Positions 11,754 to 22,139 of a stretch of 48,989 bases of DNA are shown in pieces. Numbering within the stretch: position 1 is the stretch's first letter; every line of letters starts with the position of its first letter. The stretch comes from Fomitopsis serialis (taxonomy: Eukaryota; Basidiomycota; Agaricomycetes; Polyporales; Fomitopsidaceae): contig NW_025955257.1 of assembly GCF_022376445.1 (NCBI RefSeq), positions 1 to 48,989 on the forward strand. Direction: 5' to 3'. The notes under the pieces were generated by a model. That model did no database searches. It was not told the origin of the DNA and saw only the letters and a list, made by a program, of their open reading frames with translations. The position numbers and the translations under genes are program-made.

Positions 11754-11882
11754 AGCGGATTCAAATCAGCCACTGAGTCTGTGACGGCGATTACCGAGAG
11801 CGGTCACGGTGCAGCGTCACTGGCCTTGCGGTGTTTCCGTCACTACTACTTCAGGCCTTCAGGTTCGACCTATCCAGGTACT

Positions 11883-13536
11883 ATGCCCGGAGACACAGCT
11901 GGCTCGTAAGTACACTGATACACACTATCAAACATGTCTGAGCGATAGTAGGATGCTAGAACGACTCAACCAGGATGTCTGCCGCCACATCCTATTCGAA
12001 CTTTCAGTGGTTGACTTATTGTCGCTCTCAATGACATGTCATTGGCTTCGGGAGCCATGCATGCCTCTCTTGTTCGGCCGTTCTTACCTCACAGTCTACG
12101 CCCCGGATAAAGTCGTCCTGCCGGGTTTGTTCCTTCCTACGTCGCTCAGGCCTTACGTCCAGTACGTCTGCCTGTGTCTTCGACCGCGTCAGGTTCTCAC
12201 TCTCACCGTCGACTTGGACAGTTCGATGATCATTCGTGACGAGTGTTTGGATCAGCGAAACAAGGCCAACATGAGAAGGCCGCCCCACTTCACGGACGAC
12301 CTCAGGCTTTGTGGTGCTTACCCTGGTGCTGCCCTTGCTGAACGGCTGCAAGAGCTACCTCATCTACGCTCCTTGACGATACACAAAGTCAACGACTCGA
12401 TGCATGGCTTGTGCTGGGATACACTGAGCGCGGTCCTCTCCATACCTCATTTACGCGAGTTCAAAGTCAAGAACCTGTACTTCTGTCCCATCCTACGCGC
12501 CGGGGAGCAACTCGACATCGACATCGTAGCTCCGATTACATCATTCCAATTTCGGATGTGGCATCCACGAGAGCCATTCACTTTCCCGTCCGAGACGGTC
12601 GTGCTGTCTGCCATATTGAGCAAACTATGCGAGACTCTCGAGACTTTGGTCCTCACTAGTGAGCCCGCCCCACTGTCCACTCTGTCCCAACTTCGCTGGC
12701 CTCGTCTGCGCAGGATTACCTTCTACGGCACTCCGTGGACGACGTTGCCCGCGCCGTTCGTATCGCATTTCTCTGGGATGTCGGGACTACGGTGTATTTC
12801 TCTGAAGTTGAATCCTCCGCCACACACCGTCCCCCAGGCACTGTGGCCTCCTGGCTACGCCTGTTCGTTTCCGTGGCCAGAGCTCGAACGGCTGGTTATT
12901 TCGTACCCTGACCCTCAAGACGGAATCTACGAACATCTGCCGTTGTCCCTCCGTGCCCTGTCCCTGCGTTGCTGGTACCACCTCTATGTCCAGCAACAAT
13001 ATTCCCGATTTGGTGCTTCGCATCCTCCTACCTATGACGCCCTATTATCTTCCTCTGCAATGCTGTCGATCTTGCATCAATGTAATAGGTTGAATCTGAA
13101 CCACCTCGAGATCGAGTATCGCGCCGATAATGAAGACGACGTATTGCTGCAATACGTAGTAGCGACTTTCCCACATCTCGTCTCGCTGAAGATGCATCGA
13201 TATCGGTCCCATACCGAAGAATGGGAAGGGCGGGATGCACCGGTGGTCAGTCGTCATCATAGTCCCGCTACGTTGAAGGTGACTTCGACTCACGTTGCAT
13301 TTCAGGCCCGCATTGCGCAGACGCTTGCTGCTCTCACTCAACTTCGCCGTCTCAAAGTATATCTGGACTTATTGGAAACACCTCACACAACTGTTGTACA
13401 TGATGCGGCGGCGGTCTTCGCACAGTTGCTCAGCTCTTCCTTGAATATTCTTATCATCCGTAGTCCGAGTGACCCCTCTTGGTATACCTTTGATGTCATT
13501 GTCGGTTGCGCTCATGAGCGGCAGGAGATTATGTGA
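11883..13536 (+). CDS. F-box protein copy D, leucine-rich-repeat-like
   Basis: Intact paralogue of 495 residues. Exons: 11883-11905, 11952-12161, 12222-13245, 13306-13536. Leader exon MPGDTAGS, then the F-box (RLNQDVCRHILFELSVVDLLSL). The body repeats Leu-rich strands (LAERLQELPHLRSLTI, LSKLCETLETLVL, LPLSLRALSLRCW, LNLNHLEIEYRADNEDD). Introns 2 and 3 are each 60 nt and open in frame, so a naive model would include them. The intron 2 acceptor gives HSMIIRDECLD, matching RSLTLRDECID in copy E and SLVIHDKCLD in copy C. Probable SCF adaptor of unknown target. It is the last copy before the array is interrupted by two conserved minus-strand genes. Confidence 0.86.
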
Positions 13537-14137
13537 ATAGATTTGGTACATCATTATTCACATGCAGGGTTGACACTGCCCTGACGCTGATGGTGTATGT
13601 AGTTCCAATACTTACATACATACACAGTTTCACGAGAACAAATCGACAAGCACAGCGATACTTACCATCCAATCGTCTGAACACACTTGCCGGCACCACA
13701 CCTGTAATCCTCTCGCGGTTGAACGCGGTTGTATTTGATCCCACTATTACATACAACATTATCGGTCGTCTGTGTACCCAGCGTGTAATGTAAGCAGGAG
13801 AGCGCGCCCGACCTGCTTGAGGCGGGCAGTACTAGGTGTGTATCGTCGTGAACGCACTCGGCGTCATCGTCGTGGGCAGTCGGCAGAGGCGGCTAGGCGG
13901 TCTGCACGACCGGCGAAGAGAATAGCGGCGGACTAGATGAAGCACAGGGGGCGGTGTGCGGGGGGATGCGGGGAGGAGGTGCGAGTGCGGGGTGCGGGTC
14001 CGGTATCGTCTATGCAACCAATATTGATGATAAATAGGCGGAAGGATGAACTTCCGGTGCGGCGAAGCGTAGACTTCAGATGCAAATAGCGCTCAATAGC
14101 GCAGCGGGCGGACGTTGTCGACGAGATGAACCCCAGC
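13537..14137. other. Intergenic region between F-box copy D and SAM synthetase
   Basis: 601 nt containing the convergent 3' ends of copy D (plus) and SAM synthetase (minus). A short tacatacatacac patch lies at about 13612-13625. No gene seen. Confidence 0.45.
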
Positions 14138-15589
14138 TTACAGACGGAGCTTCTTCGGCTTCTCCCACGAGTACTCGTCGTTGCCTAGTCGCAGATCAGC
14201 AATCGTTCTCTGACACCCACTGATGAATGGCTACATACCGAAGTGACCGTAAGACGCGGTCTTGCGGTACTGAGGCTTTTGGAGACCAAGCTCCTGCACG
14301 ATGACACCTGGCCTGAGGTTGAAGTTGTTGCGGATGACGTCGACGAGCTCCTCGTCGGTCTTCTTGCCGGTGCCGTATGTGTCGACGAAGATCGACAACG
14401 GTTCCGCAACACCAATAGCGTACGATAGCTGTACGAGGGCGCGGCGAGCGAGGCCACCCGCAACAAGAGACTTGGCTGCAGCACGATGAGTAACTGATAA
14501 CCAGAGTTGAATGAACGAGCTTACCGATCCAGCGCGCGGTGTACGCCGCCGAACGGTCAACCTTCGACCAGTCCTTGCCAGAGAAGGCACCTCCACCGTG
14601 AGCACCCCAGCCACCGTAGGTGTCAACGATGATCTTGCGGCCAGTGAGACCAGCATCACCCTGAGGACCACCAATGACGAAACGGCCTGAGGGTTGGATC
14701 TATTTGCAAAGTCAGATACGCGCCCATATGTAGACTAGTAAATGAACTGACGTGGTAGACAGTACGGTCATCGAGGAGCTCCTTCGGGATCACCTCCGGG
14801 ATAATCTTCTCCATGATAGCCTTGCGGAGGTCGGGCGTGGAGATCTCCTCGGCGTGCTGGGTGGACACGACGATGGTGTCGACACGGAGAGGGATCGTGG
14901 CACCACCCTCCTTCTTGTACTCGATCGTGACTTGCGTCTTGGAGTCAGGGCGGAGCCAGGGAAGGACGCCAGCGCGGCGGGCCTTCGACATGGCAGCGTT
15001 CAGGCGGTGCGCGAGCACGAGCGTGAGGGGCATGTACTCGGGCGTCTCGTCCGTCGCATAGCCGAACATGATACCCTGGTCACCAGCGCCGATGTTCTCG
15101 AGCAAGCCGTGGTCGAGACCCTGCGCGATATCCGGCGACTGCTGCTCAATGGCGACGAGGATGTTGCAGGTCTTGTAGTCGAAGCCCTTGGACGAGTCGT
15201 CGTAGCCAATCTCCTTAATCGTCTCCCGGATGACCTTCTGGTAGTCGATCTGGCCCTTGGTGGTAATTTCACCGAAGACCATGATCATACCGGTCTTGGC
15301 CGCGGTCTCGCAAGCGACCTTGGAGAACGGGTCCTGTGCCAAGCACGCATCGAGCTGTTCAAAGTAGTTGAGCGTCCATCCCCCTCCCTCACTGTTGTTG
15401 AATACGCACGATAGCGTCAGAGACCTGGTCACAGATCTTGTCTATTCATACCCACACCATTAGACCCGATTTCACCGCGCTATGCATGCGCGTCTACTCA
15501 CCGGGGTGACCTTCACCAACGGACTCGGAGGTGAAGAGGAAGTGGCCTGGTGCGAGAGCAGCAGCGCGCGCGGAACCGTTTGCAGACAT
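14138..15589 (-). CDS. SAM1: S-adenosylmethionine synthetase (methionine adenosyltransferase)
   Basis: Makes S-adenosylmethionine from methionine and ATP, releasing phosphate and pyrophosphate; cytosolic. Six exons, in order of translation: 15502-15589, 15410-15441 (32 nt), 14752-15354, 14525-14699, 14239-14475, 14138-14184. They give 393 residues, the usual family length. Signatures: GEGHPDKICDQ near the N-terminus (methionine/ATP site), [11 protein letters not shown] at about 129-139, and the glycine-rich phosphate loop GGGAFSGKD at about 276-284. The C-terminus is [12 protein letters not shown]. The ATG gives MSANGSAR, followed by the conserved [13 protein letters not shown]. All introns are short GT-AG introns. 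No sign of transfer or damage. A TATA-like site lies 73 nt upstream of the ATG. Confidence 0.97.
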
Positions 15590-15945
15590 GGCGAAGGAGA
15601 GAGTGGGAGAGAGCGATAGAGGGAGGCCGAAGAGATGCAGCTGGGAGAATTGACAGCAGCCTCTATATTTTGGCAGTCGGGGACCCCGTGCACCGCCCAG
15701 CACGCCATCCTCGCCTTCGGTGCATCGTTCGATGCGGCCATTTTCCTCAGCCGATTTACGTTCGCAGAACGCTCAGCCCATGCTCGCACACCCTTATCCA
15801 ATATTCTCAGAAGCACACATAGCGGGGGCATGGGACCAGTATCGCTACATCTTTCACATAACCGAGCACGAGTGAGAGATACACTTTGACATGAGAATCA
15901 GAACGTGTCTATAGTTATTCATCCATGGCCATGACCCACAGCCAC
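15590..15945. other. Intergenic region: SAM synthetase promoter and myotubularin 3' end
   Basis: 356 nt between two minus-strand genes. The part next to 15590 is the likely SAM synthetase promoter and 5' UTR. Minus-strand open frames that reach into it extend from the coding exon and are not separate genes. Confidence 0.45.
15661..15671 (-). promoter_or_regulatory. TATA-like box of the SAM synthetase gene
   Basis: The minus strand reads AAAATATAGAG, 72-82 nt upstream of the ATG at 15589. Its position fits a core promoter of a highly expressed fungal gene. Sequence resemblance only. Confidence 0.35.
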
Positions 15946-18900
15946 CTACCACACTCCGACTCCCAGAGGGTCTGAAGCAGATGTTGCTGGCGCAGCAGGA
16001 GACGGAGAAGGCGGCTTGTGAGACGAGGGTGTCGACCTTTCCGCGTCCGAGATTATCGGCGTAAGATGCGGGGAGATGCTCTCGGTACTACGGATACGCG
16101 GCGCTGGCGAACTGGGGAAAGCGACTGTGGGGTCGAGCGGCAAGCGAGAATCGTCCCCTGATGAGGATGATTCCTGACGGTGTGAGACATCGACATCCTT
16201 CGCTGGCGGCTCAGGCGCCTGAGGGTCTGCAGCGGTCCAAGGGTTGTGCAGCAGCACAGAGGGCACATTCGGCCGCGACGTCGCCCAAGGGTTCGTGCTT
16301 GCACCCAGCGTTTGCGGGATCCCTGCAGAGCGGGGCGGCGACGACCGTTGCGCTGGCTCGGGCTCTGCTCCAGAGTCGCCCCAGGCACCGATCTCTTCCC
16401 GCGACCTCAGTTCGCCTCCTTGTCCGTCCCCAGGACTGGTCCCGCCCAGTGAGAGCACTTTGAAGTCCTTCGCCATGCCTCCGTAGGCGTCCTGCACCGC
16501 CGAGAGAGCTGCAGTCGCATTTGTAGAGAACCGCCCCCACATCGATCGCACACCGCCGCTTGAGAATAGGTCTGCAGATGGCATTCCGGCCTGCGGACGC
16601 ATTGTCGAATATGTTCGCGTCGATAAAGGCGACGGAGTTCGAGGGGGAACAGGCGAAGGTTGCGTCGTGCGGTTGGGCGGTGTTAGAGTGCGATCAAATC
16701 GTCTCATGCTCTCGTGCCGTGTCCGGGGCGATCCTGGGTTCATCGAGCTGGATGCATGACCCGATGGCGAAGGGATTCTGTCAACCGTCTTACGAGGCTC
16801 CGGCTGCGGGATCGCGATGCTAGGGGATGGGGTGGTTCCAGGAGAGGGCGGAAGCGGGACAGAGGAAGGTGTCGCACCAGGGTTATTGACAGGATCATCT
16901 GAAGCTGTGTCTATAGGGCCGTGATACTCGGGATCCTGCGCAAGTTGTCGAGTGACGAATCTCCCGTTCATCTCGTCGTCTGCACGGCCATATAGCTGAT
17001 ACCAGAAGCGCACATCCTTTGGATTGGGCATGAGTACGCCCATGTCAGCGCCCGACCCTCGACGAGAGGGATCATCCAAAGACGGATCGTAATCGGGGTT
17101 GATGTTTAACTCATTCTCCGGAGGTGAGTTGAAGAAGTCCCAAACGCTGACCGCCCGATCGCACGGCGGCGGACTGCCAGCATCGCCAACGCGCCGCTCC
17201 CGCTCGGTATTGAAGAGAAATGTCCCGAATTGGCACGAGTAAAGATGACAGTGTAGTTGCCGAAGGAACCGCTCGTTGAATTCGAAGCGCTCGGGGAACT
17301 GCCGCTGCACCTGACGGACGCACTCGAGCCATTGGTGGAACACGGGACTCGTCTCCTTGAGATGACCCTGCGAGGCGAACCTGTTCTGCACGGACGCTAG
17401 GAAAGCCTGGGCAGCTTCCGCACCGCTCGCGTTGCCCGCGTTCTCCACGGGTGCGAGGAAGAACTTCTCAGAAGAGAGATGTCCGCATCGGTCCAGGAAC
17501 TTGTGGCCGAAAGATAACCAGTCCTTCTCAACAAGGATCTGGAACCCACGCACGGTCCGATAGAAAGGATCCAGACATAGCTGAGAGAGCGCAGAGAGTT
17601 GCGCCGTGCGGTCCCACCCATCAGAACAATGAATGAGGACGTGTGAGGAATTCACATGCACGTTTCGCACGATGAGCAGCGAGCCCTCCATGATGGCAGA
17701 GATGTGCTTCAGCCAACCAGAACGTCGCAGGGCCTGCCTGTCCAAGACAGGTACGCCGAGTTCTTCGCCGGGGGACGCGTCGCTCTGGCCGACCGCCGGG
17801 ACAACTTCAGCCTCCCTCAGGGCTTCGACGACCTTGTTGAGCGAATCGCGCATGACGTGGATGTGGTCGATGCCCAGATACGCCTTCCTGGCCTCCTTGT
17901 AGTTGTCCATATTCTCGGTACCGGCACCTTTCGCGGTGTTCGCCATTGCGTTCGTGGTAGGGCGAGCATCGACAATGATGTTAGTGGATGTGGCACCGTA
18001 CACAGGACCAGCAGAGGCTCGAGAGTCGGGCGCCCAGTGCGATTGGAAGATCGCTTCTATGAGCTTCTCGTCCTGTATTGAGCGATTTTGCGTCAGACCG
18101 ACCATCGGCTGGCTGGACCTCGTGATGCTTCCCTATTACGTTCATGAGAACCTTGGATGCTCAAAAAGAACTATGTCGCAGACTTACGTAGTTAGCCCAG
18201 TGAAGATAGGTCAACGCGGGCAGTCGACCTTTGCTGCGGTACTTGACCGCGTACTGCAAGGTCGTATCGCTGATACGGGTTGGGACAACAAGTCGTGCAG
18301 GATATGTTGGGGAGAACTGAATTACTGACCGTTATATATGAATAAGTGAGATGACTGGAAGTAGAAAGACGCACCGAGTAGTCCTTGTTGATGTCTGTGA
18401 ATCTCCATGCCTTCGTGCGCGAACCAACCCCCATCCGCCCGAACTCTTCTCTTGGAGAGTAAAGTGACCATCCATTGTTGACGGAATAAGGAGGGTTCGG
18501 CACATAGTAGAACGCGTATAACTGCGTTACGGACGCTGTGACAGGCGTCAGGAAGGCGACGCAAGGCTGAGCATTCGGGGAACACGTACTCGCGACGGTG
18601 AGCTCCTTCACCGTGTCGAACACGTCAATCGCGCTGTCCTCCAGCGCAAACAATAGCGTCGTGGTTTCGAACGTTCGTGTGCGGATCATGAGAGGACATT
18701 GTCCTTGTAGGTTCAACGGGAGGCGCGTTACGAGCGAGATGAGGGGTACGGGATCTGCGTCACGGAAGTCACTCAACGTCGAGCCCAGGCAGTGCTTACA
18801 GACTGACCCACATCTCCTCCTTTCCGGTGTCATCATAGTGGAATATGAGATGGTGAGCGGTCAGATGCACGGTTCCAGACGCTGTGCTGCCCGCCTTGGT

Positions 18901-18995
18901 GCAGAACACTCCCTCGACCTGTAAGCGATCCTCAGTGATACACTCGTAGTGACTGTTGAGTCATGTCCTGCCTTCGTTACGCGAATTGAATCCAT
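15946..18995 (-). CDS. YMR1: Myotubularin-family phosphoinositide 3-phosphatase
   Basis: Removes the 3-phosphate from PI3P and PI(3,5)P2, controlling endosomal and vacuolar traffic. Five exons, in order of translation: 18981-18995 (MDSIR), 18804-18918, 18375-18754, 18188-18316, 15946-18132; 941 residues. The PH-GRAM domain starts at once (VEGVFCTKAG, GTVHLTAHHLIFHYDD). Then comes the myotubularin core: TYPARLVVPTRISD, YRSKGRLPALTYLH, QPMVGLTQNRS. The CX5R active site HCSDGWDRTAQL has Cys at about 382, followed by EKDWLSFGHKFLDRCGH and FLRQLHCHLYSCQFGTFLFN. The last ~300 residues are Ser/Pro-rich and probably disordered; I see no FYVE domain. The exon 2 donor is the weakest call: 18804 (GTCTGT) keeps the frame, while the better-placed GTCAGT at 18808 would break it. 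Confidence 0.92.
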
Positions 18996-19240
18996 GTCCA
19001 GCGGGATGGGCAAAGGTCACCGAACAGCCCAAGTAACGAACGCGACTGGAGTCTCTATTAGGAGAGCGCAGGGAGAGAGAGCGTCGCCCAAGCGCCGCCA
19101 GTAACCCGCGACAGTCGGTGTAGGGCGCTTATTGACTTGGACTCGAACTCGGACTCGGAGCTCCTTGCGTTCCCTGATTGCGTCCTCCAGCAAACTACTC
19201 GCAGCAGCGTTCACCGTCTATTCCCAGGTTCTGGATCAAC

Positions 19241-20923
19241 ATGTCAGGAATTCCCAACTCGTATGTCATTTTATTACCGTGTGGTGGGACGTCTAAGTCG
19301 GATACAGATTAAGAGAGCTCAATGAGGATGTTCTGTGCCACATCCTCCAAGGGCTTCCAACGCGAGACTTGAAGACAGTGTCGATGGCGTGCCGCTGGCT
19401 CCGAGAGGCATGCATTTCCTTACTACTCAGTCATTGCTCCCTCCTTGTCTATGAGCCGGGGTATCTCGAACATCCCGAAATATTCCTGCCCACGCCGCTC
19501 AGGCCTTACGTCCGGTACGTCCATCTGCTGCTATCGATTCTTTGTCCGCTGAGCAAAGCATATAGTTCGCTGACCCTTCGTGACGAGTGCATTGACCAAC
19601 AATGTGCTGATCTTGATGATGACATCGACATGGACTTGCCTCTATACTACACCGATGACCCCAGGCTTTGTGGTGCTTTTCCCGGCGCCTTTCTCGCTGA
19701 ACGACTACGAGAGGCCCTCACCTGACCTCATTGACTATGCACAAGCAATACATCACAACGCACGGTCTACCATGGGATACTCTACGCGTGGCTCTGTCGG
19801 TGCCGCATCTGCGGGAGCTCAAGTTTAGAAACTTCTATTTCTGCCCTGTCCTACGTGCCGGGGAGGAACTCGACGTCGACTCTCTAGCTCCGCTCACATC
19901 ATTCCATTACCGGATGCATCACCCACGACGACCGTGGTCTTTCCCGTCCGAAATGGCAGCATTGGCTTATGTGCTAGGCAAATTGTGCGAGACTCTAGAG
20001 ACATTAGTCCTCTCCAGCGAGCCTGCGCCACTGTCCACCTTTGCTGAATGTCATTGGCCTCGTCCGCGAAAGCTCGTCTTCTACGGAACACCCTGGACGG
20101 TATTGCCCAGACCTTTCGTGTCGGTTTGCTCTGGAATACAGGGCCCACAGTGTCTCTCGCTGAAACTTAGCCCTCCGCCATACACCATGCCCCAGGTACT
20201 TTGGCCACCCGGCTATACCTGCACATTCCCGTGGCCAGAGCTTGAGCGGCTAGTCATCTCGTACCCTGATCCCAAGGACCAGATATACGACCATCTTCCG
20301 TCATCTCTCCGTGCGCTATCGTTGCGTTGCTGGCGGCATGTCTATGACGAGCAGAGCTACCAGAACTACGCTCTCACGTCTGATTCCAATTACGATTGCA
20401 TCTTGCACGCTTCCACTATGCTTTCGATTCTGCGTCGGTGCAATTCGCCGCACCTAGACAAACTCGAAGTCGAATATTACGCTGACGACGAAGACGACGT
20501 GCTTCTGCAGAACATAGCGGCCACATTTCCACATCTCACCTCTCTGAAAATCCATCGATATCGCTCCGCAAATAACTCACAGGATGTATCTGTTATACGC
20601 CCCCAATACCTGCTATTCTGGTGCGACCATTTCTGACCATCGCTTTTTTTTAGCCACACGTCGCTCACGCCCTTGCTCCTCTTACTCAACTCCGTCGTCT
20701 CAAGGTATATCTGGACTTCCTAGATATGCCTCGACCAGTGATGATGCCGCGTGGAGTATCCATGCCCACCGTTCGAGAAATTCACCACTCTCAAGACACC
20801 ATAAGGGAGGCGGCAGCGACTTTTGCGCGGGTTCTCGGCCCTTCCTTACGTGTCGTCATCATTTATGGTGGTAGGCCCACCTGGCATATCTTTGAAGTTG
20901 TTGCTGGGCGCACTCTTGGATAG
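19241..20923 (+). pseudogene. F-box protein copy E, one-base frameshift
   Basis: Fifth F-box paralogue, separated from copies A-D by the two conserved minus-strand genes. Exons by homology: 19241-19260 (MSGIPNS), 19308-19514, 19566-20591, 20654-20923. The F-box is present (RELNEDVLCHILQGL). At about 19712-19716 one base is missing relative to copies A-D, so the frame ends at TGA 19723-19725 after RLREALT. One frame over, homology resumes at once (HGLPWDTLRVALSVPHLREL) and runs to the family C-terminus. The total exon length, 1523 nt, is exactly one short of a codon multiple. The last intron also has a weak donor, GTTATA, where other copies have GTAAGC, GTGAGC or GTCAGT. Young pseudogene, or a sequencing error; the N-terminal ~150 residues could still be made. 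Confidence 0.75.
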
Positions 20924-21488
20924 GCAACGGTGTCAGTAGCCTTAGCCACCTCCGGAATCGCACACTGACACTTCCCTGAGCCAGAGAGATGCCAATATAT
21001 CTCCTGTGAGTGGAATCTGGATCGGTTGAACGTCCATGTTAATGGTCTAATTGATCATGATAGGTCAGGCTCTCGGAGGCAGAGTCAACGGTTTTCTTGT
21101 TCAGGATATCCATCTGCGCTCTAGTCGACGCATCCCAATGAATGAGACCAGGGAGAACACCCTGTTTGAGCTCTGTGAGTCCAATGTCCGTGCTGGCGGG
21201 ATGGCGATAGACGGTACTGGTAGGTCGCTGAACGACGTCGACCCTTCGGTTCGGGCGCTTATGGGTGTGGCTGCCACTCAAGGTTAGTACCTCTCACCGA
21301 CAGCCCAGGGCCATAGCTCATAGACATGCACCGTGTACTGAAGGGTATAAGTCGACCAGAATGCATGTCCGATTATCAATTGCCACTGTCCCTGTTAGTC
21401 TCAGTGGCGCTTTGTCACATCCAAGCCACACAGGTCATATTCTTTGTCTTCCGGGACAAAGCGTGTGGTTAAAGCCACTTTCGTTGAG
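20924..21488. other. Intergenic region between F-box copy E and the Cys/His-rich gene
   Basis: 565 nt. Open frames occur (for example 21051-21287 plus) but show no family resemblance. Extra 5' exons of the next gene could lie here; I found no compelling splice pair. Confidence 0.4.
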
Positions 21489-22139
21489 ATGAGCACCTAT
21501 AAAGACCTGCGCCCATCGTTCACTCCTGCATTTCGACAAGCCTCTCGACCAAGGATATCTGCACTCATTCCCGCGTACGCTGATAATATGGCCTACTTCC
21601 GCCAAGTCAACCGACGGTCTACCGCCGGCGAACAGGGCATCCCTCTCTCCTACTCTCCTCGGGACATCCTGGCTGCCGTTTTATCGCAAGGCACCCTAGA
21701 CGAACTGCCAAGGATCCTGGGACGTGCTGCCTACGACCTGGATACGTCTGTACAGGGCATCGCGCAGGTCATAGCGTCGCTCGAGCGGGTCGGGATCGAC
21801 TTCTCCGGCGCACGGGCGGCCCTGGCGAACTCTGTGGCCCGGCACTGCGCGCGATGCCACAAGACCTACCGCGACCGGGAGAACAGTCTGAACGCTTGTG
21901 TCGTCTATCACCGCCTTTCGGACGAAGCCGGTGACCTGGGTGGCTCTGATTCTCGTTCGTGTCCGTGTCGAGGGATGGGCATGACGTTTGGTGACGCGGA
22001 GACCGGAGAGTGCTACCGCGGATGGCACACAGACGACGCCGCACAAGTGGACTACATATTGTCCAGCGCGATTCCGTGCACGGACGATGATGGCGGATGC
22101 GACAAGCCTACCCGTGCATGGCTCGCAGGACGGAGATGA
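21489..22139 (+). CDS. Cys/His-rich basidiomycete hypothetical protein
   Basis: Single-exon frame from ATG 21489 to TGA 22137-22139, 216 residues. The N-terminal half is predicted helical (PRDILAAVLSQGTLDELPRIL, split here from a longer run). The C-terminal half has spaced metal-ligand candidates: CARCHKTYRDRENSLNACVVYH (about residues 117-138), then a Cys-X-Cys (SCPC), GECYRGWHTDDAAQVDY and CTDDDGGCDK. From memory this pattern recurs in uncharacterised basidiomycete proteins; I know no assigned function. A zinc-binding fold is an inference. The start follows a stop-rich stretch, and the upstream in-frame extension has no ATG. No membrane segment. Confidence 0.68.
   Translation: MSTYKDLRPSFTPAFRQASRPRISALIPAYADNMAYFRQVNRRSTAGEQGIPLSYSPRDILAAVLSQGTLDELPRILGRAAYDLDTSVQGIAQVIASLERVGIDFSGARAALANSVARHCARCHKTYRDRENSLNACVVYHRLSDEAGDLGGSDSRSCPCRGMGMTFGDAETGECYRGWHTDDAAQVDYILSSAIPCTDDDGGCDKPTRAWLAGRR

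Larger units (their letters stand above)
11469..11882. other. Intergenic region between F-box copies C and D
   Basis: 414 nt with no gene. It contains the nested inverted repeat at 11664-11713 and the TCAACGTTCAACG element at 11741-11753, both listed separately. Confidence 0.45.

Noticed and set aside
14752..15414. 220-codon plus-strand open frame opposite SAM synthetase
   Set aside because: Exactly antisense to conserved SAM synthetase codons; a GC-rich shadow frame.
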